A program made the position numbers and the translations under genes. Shown piece by piece: positions 6,924 through 10,000 of a DNA stretch of 10,000 nucleotides (positions are counted from its first letter, which is position 1; every line of letters starts with the position of its first letter). Where the stretch lies: assembly GCA_014634225.1 (NCBI GenBank), contig BLFN01000617.1, positions 2,944,005 to 2,954,004 on the forward strand, written 5' to 3'. The notes under the pieces were generated by a model that worked only from the letters and a program-made list of their open reading frames with translations, ran no database searches and was not told the DNA's origin. This stretch comes from Acropora yongei. Its lineage: Eukaryota; Cnidaria; Anthozoa; Scleractinia; Acroporidae.

Positions 6924-7200
6924 AAATGAGAGTTACCTGTAAGTTAAAGTTTGATTGGAGTTCTATTGAGTCATCAAACTGCAAGAGGGATGACATGCCC
7001 ACCCGCATCTTACTGCATGGTCTTTTTACCCTCCCAGACGGGGTGTGATTCTTGAAGTCTTTCATTTTGGTGGTTATGTGACACACATTTGGCTGTAAAT
7101 ACTAGCATGCGCATGCCCCAAGCTATCGCATGATTCGTAGTGCAGTTTGATGATTAAATAGAAATCCAATCAAACTTCAACTTACAGTTTAGTCTCATTT
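6924..7200. repeat. Long imperfect inverted repeat, fold-back or MITE-like
   Basis: The arm 6924-6986 pairs with the reverse complement of 7138-7200 over 63 bases without gaps: 54 of 63 match by my count. The longest shared blocks are TCATCAAACTGCA (13) and AAGTTTGATTGGA (13). The arms are 151 bp apart and the match fades outward into AT-rich sequence to about 6904 and 7220. The interior holds a perfect 12-bp palindrome GCATGCGCATGC (7105-7116) and no coding capacity. Such a structure is typical of a decayed MITE or fold-back element. I could not define a target duplication, so the true ends are open. Confidence 0.8.
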
Positions 7201-7667
7201 GATTTTTTAAATTTTCTTTGATGTTGCAGTAGAGAGCTGAACCAGGAAACAGCTCTTTTCTGTATCCGATGGACTAAAATATATTTTTATCAAATGCTGA
7301 ATTCATGTGTACCCACACCCAACCCTAACTGACGCCAATTTGTTTGTTTATGTTTTTTTTACAATAACAAGCCCCCAAAATGGTAAATCACCAGGTTAAA
7401 ATGAGGGAAAAAAGTCACAGTCGATAGTCGTAAATATGAATTTTCTTCAAATTGACGTTAAAATTTTGCTATCGCCTTTTCCCCTTTCTGATTGACTACT
7501 TATAAGAGCCCATAAAATTTCATTGGTTAAAAATTTGACAGTTGGACAGTTGAACGTTTATCTCTCTGTACACTTAATGATAAAAATTAGGCAATGAGCA
7601 CACAAGAATCTAGATAGTTTTAAAAACGCTGCTAACCGTAAGAATAATAATAATAATTATTATTATT

Positions 7668-7725
<58 letters not shown>

Positions 7726-8340
7726 AATTTTCTGAAATGACTGTGTATTGGGAATAACCGTTTATTATTCTTACCCTTTGTTTATTTAAGAGGTTTGGTT
7801 ATTTGAATCAATCTGGAAATTTTCGTATAACAATAGAAAATTTTCACTACACTGAATGCATTCACTCGCACGCGTACCTCCTTTAGGTGACAGGGAAATC
7901 ATTCACTCATTGTAATTAAACTAATCCTATTGGTTGAACGTGATCTTCCATTTCCGATCCCTGTCGATTGACGTTATAGTTTACTCACTTCCGGTCGAAA
8001 ACATCAACGAGAAAAAATAAAATGCAAATAATTCCAACGATATTTTGAACATGTGCTAAAAAGAAGCTCCGTGAATTCAATTGTCAAATTCTTTTGTTTT
8101 CGCCTTTTGGTATTCCTAATATTGTTCTTATTCACTTCAAAGTACGTATGATAATATATTTTCATGCCAAGTTGGGACAGAATGAGGATTTTATTTCTAT
8201 AAAGTTTGTATTTCACTTTATCACTAGTTCATTTTTCTTACGAACTGCAATCCTGATTCCTCTACTTATCCAAGGTTTACTAAGTTGTTTTGCTCTAGGT
8301 TTCAAGATTGGGTCATTTGAGGTTTCTGGTCAAACGACCT
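7201..8340. other. Non-coding flank, no gene seen
   Basis: This AT-rich stretch has frequent stops in all frames. The open frame 8094-8426 (110 codons) is hydrophobic, has no domain I know, and runs into the repeat-rich stretch beyond 8340, so I do not call it a gene. Small items seen: a short tandem GACAGTTG pair near 7538-7554, a TATAAG near 7500 with ATTGGTT about 25 bases on, and a palindrome described separately. Confidence 0.5.
7643..7670. repeat. AAT/ATT trinucleotide palindrome
   Basis: Repeats of AAT run into repeats of ATT, giving a near-perfect palindrome of about 26 bp that could form a hairpin. The sequence just at its left, GTAAGAATAATAA (from 7639), reappears inverted as TTATTATTCTTAC at 7762-7774, so 7639-7774 may be a small inverted-repeat element. 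In such AT-rich sequence this could also be chance. Confidence 0.7.
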
Positions 8341-8357
8341 CGTTTAGCACATACCGA

Positions 8358-8377
8358 GTACGACTAAACAGTCGTAC
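8358..8377. repeat. Short perfect hairpin
   Basis: GTACGACT and AGTCGTAC form a perfect 8-bp stem around a 4-base loop AAAC. No T-run follows, and in an animal genome this is not a bacterial-type terminator. It lies just before the AATCGA motif cluster and may be part of the same unnamed repeat. Confidence 0.75.
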
Positions 8378-8440
8378 ACGATCACACTACGACCGAGGAC
8401 AGTGTTTGAAAGCACGTGACTGTTGAAACGGCATGGTTGG

Positions 8441-8698
8441 TAATCGATGTTAATCGACCTCGATATAATGCAATCGTGTTCGTCCTATCGAGCTTAATCG
8501 TGTTCGATTAGTGATTACAAAAAATTAAAAAAATCAGATCGAGCTGGAAATTAAAATTGAAAAATTGAATTTGGTCAGCTTGGAATGGCAACTTATGACT
8601 GTTCCATGCCCTACAAGATCCAGGTGGATTCAACTAATCGAGCTCGATTGCTTTGGTCGGCCTCAAATGATCCAAATCGAACTTCGATTGCAGCTCGT
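8441..8698. repeat. Cluster of AATCGA / TCGATT motifs
   Basis: Short related motifs recur here on both strands: TAATCGA at 8441 and 8451, AATCGTGTTCG at 8472-8482 and again at 8496-8506 (24 bp apart), ATCGAG at 8487 and 8538, TAATCGAGCTCGATTG at about 8635-8650 (with a 12-bp palindrome ATCGAGCTCGAT) and AATCGAACTTCGATT at about 8676-8690. CpG-containing words are far denser than in the sequence on either side. It looks like the remains of a mobile element or degenerate satellite with inverted units. No coding capacity is seen. Confidence 0.6.
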
Positions 8699-9679
8699 TT
8701 GAATTTGCGTTAAAATAACTTGACACCCGACTTGGAACGACGAGAATTTTGGAAGCCAGTCACTTTAGATAACAACTTCACAGTGCTTTGGTCGCGCTCA
8801 AGGTATTTTTCTTAAAATTGTTATCCATCTTTAATTCAAATAAACGCTTTAGCTAAAGCTCACAATACGTGGCGGGGCGTGTTTTCGCAATGTTTCTTGA
8901 AACAATTTTTTACAACAGTTTTAGCCATTCAGTTAGTGTAACAAACAGTTATACCGGCTAGAAATGATGCATTTCGTCACCAGCGCAAAGTAAATTATAG
9001 AGCAATGATTGGAATGAGTGGAAGGCTTCAAAAGCTTATAAGGTATATACGATGAAAACTGAGGGGGAATTAATATGTAGAGCTCGCATGGGCAGTTTCC
9101 GAAACAAATTTCCTTGAAGTTTAAAACTTATCGCAGAAGGATTTTAGGCAGTTTTCTCCATATGATCTTTGATTCAATACACTTTTTTGACAACTATAGC
9201 TCACTTATTGGGGATACAAGCTTTAAAAGGGAGTTAGTACACTAAGTATAAATGCATGGAAATGAACCGTAATGGTAAACGACCAGTCTGTTGCAAATTT
9301 TTCTTCATGCAAAGGTACTGTATAGCATCCTACATTTACAGGAATGGCTTAAGTTGAGTAAAGCAAGAATGCAGGGAGAGTGAGGTTAGCCTCAGCAAAA
9401 CAAAAAGCATTTCACAAACCTACCACCTAACCATTGATATTCCAAGTGCTATATTTGCTACCTCACCTAAGTGCAACATCATGCTCAGATTTCGTAATAC
9501 AGCAAAGCTTTAAGTTTTGAAGGCTGTTTTTTGCTTTTAGTGTATCAACATTAATTTTGGCAAATTATGAATTATTGTAACATTACGTTATTGCATTTCC
9601 ATTGTGAATGCAATTGTGTATGTCATACAAGAGAAGCACTTGGGAAGTGATGTAAGAAAGGAATTTACTTAAAGCAAAC
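8699..9679. other. Non-coding flank, no gene seen
   Basis: No open frame of note and no RNA gene is recognised. A perfect 14-bp palindrome GCTTTAGCTAAAGC lies at 8846-8859. An 18-base stretch TGCTTTGGTCGCGCTCAA at 8784-8801 matches 8649-8666 at 16 positions, which may tie this part to the motif cluster before it. Everything else reads as ordinary AT-rich intergenic or intronic sequence. Confidence 0.5.
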
Positions 9680-9755
9680 AATTTATAATTTAATTTAATA
9701 ATTATAATAATTATTAATTGATAATTATTAATTAAATTAATAATTTAATTTATAA
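9680..9755. repeat. AT-only tract with direct and inverted repeats
   Basis: Apart from one G at 9720 this stretch is pure A and T. ATAATTATTAATT occurs twice, at 9707-9719 and 9721-9733. The outer parts (TTATAATTTAATTT on the left, AATTTAATTTATAA on the right) are imperfectly complementary, so the whole could fold into a long hairpin. It may be low-complexity expansion or the end of an unnamed AT-rich repeat. Confidence 0.75.
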
Positions 9756-10000
9756 GTTAACATGAACCAGACATGAAGGGAACCACTAAGAAAGGAGATG
9801 GCTGAAGTAGGTTTTGAGTTCAGGAATTAAGAGACTTTTTTAGACTTGCCGAAACAAGTTAGAACAATAATCGTATGAAACTCAAATCGCAACTGACCCA
9901 GGTGGTCTGTGTTTATACGCTACGTGAGCAACAATTTCTTCTTTTAGACGCATGAAAGCTTCAGCAATATTTATTAAGGACAAGCATCTACTTTCACTTT
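9756..10000. other. Non-coding flank, no gene seen
   Basis: I see no open frame, RNA gene or repeat that I can support in the last 245 bases. Confidence 0.5.

Noticed and set aside
8094..8426. Open frame of 110 codons as a host gene
   Set aside because: No recognisable domain, AT-driven hydrophobic content, and its 3' part runs past the hairpin at 8358-8377 towards the repeat cluster.
1..10000. CRISPR array, tRNA, rRNA or bacterial operon
   Set aside because: No regularly spaced identical repeats, no cloverleaf-like segments that I can recognise, and no prokaryotic gene layout.

Overview
The window looks like a piece of animal nuclear genome. It is fairly AT-rich and mostly non-coding, and about two thirds of it is one old, broken LTR retrotransposon of the BEL/Pao group, a lineage known only from Metazoa. 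Several other repeats lie in or beside it. A marine invertebrate is likely, and a cnidarian such as a coral or anemone is my preferred guess from the style of the repeats, but nothing here proves the species. I see no intact host gene, tRNA or rRNA.

Layout: 1-246 is upstream flank. 247-6659 is the retrotransposon: 5' LTR (247-452), a primer-binding site that fits tRNA-Arg (456-473), gag remains (about 475-1849), then pol remains in the BEL/Pao order of aspartic protease (1830-2330), reverse transcriptase (2323-3160), Pao-type connector (3161-3540), RNase H (3541-4002), zinc-binding integrase head (5091-5345), integrase core (5346-5991) and a DUF5641-like tail (5992-6430), then a polypurine tract (6433-6443) and the 3' LTR (6444-6659). 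Stops and frameshifts run through all of it. The two LTRs differ at roughly one base in ten by eye, so the copy is old and cannot make its proteins.

The linker between RNase H and integrase has been hit twice by later insertions. One is a 533-bp piece with solo-LTR features and a CAGAG duplication (4003-4535). The other is a 211-bp MITE with 25-bp identical terminal inverted repeats and a CAG duplication (4557-4767). Only about 21 bp of the host element lie between them.

The right flank (6660-10000) holds no gene I can support. It does contain a long imperfect inverted repeat (63-bp arms at 6924-6986 and 7138-7200, 54/63 matching), AT-rich palindromes (7643-7670 and 9680-9755), a perfect 8-bp-stem hairpin (8358-8377) and a cluster of short AATCGA-type motifs (8441-8698). 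The most interesting content is the nested and fold-back repeat structure, not a new coding system.
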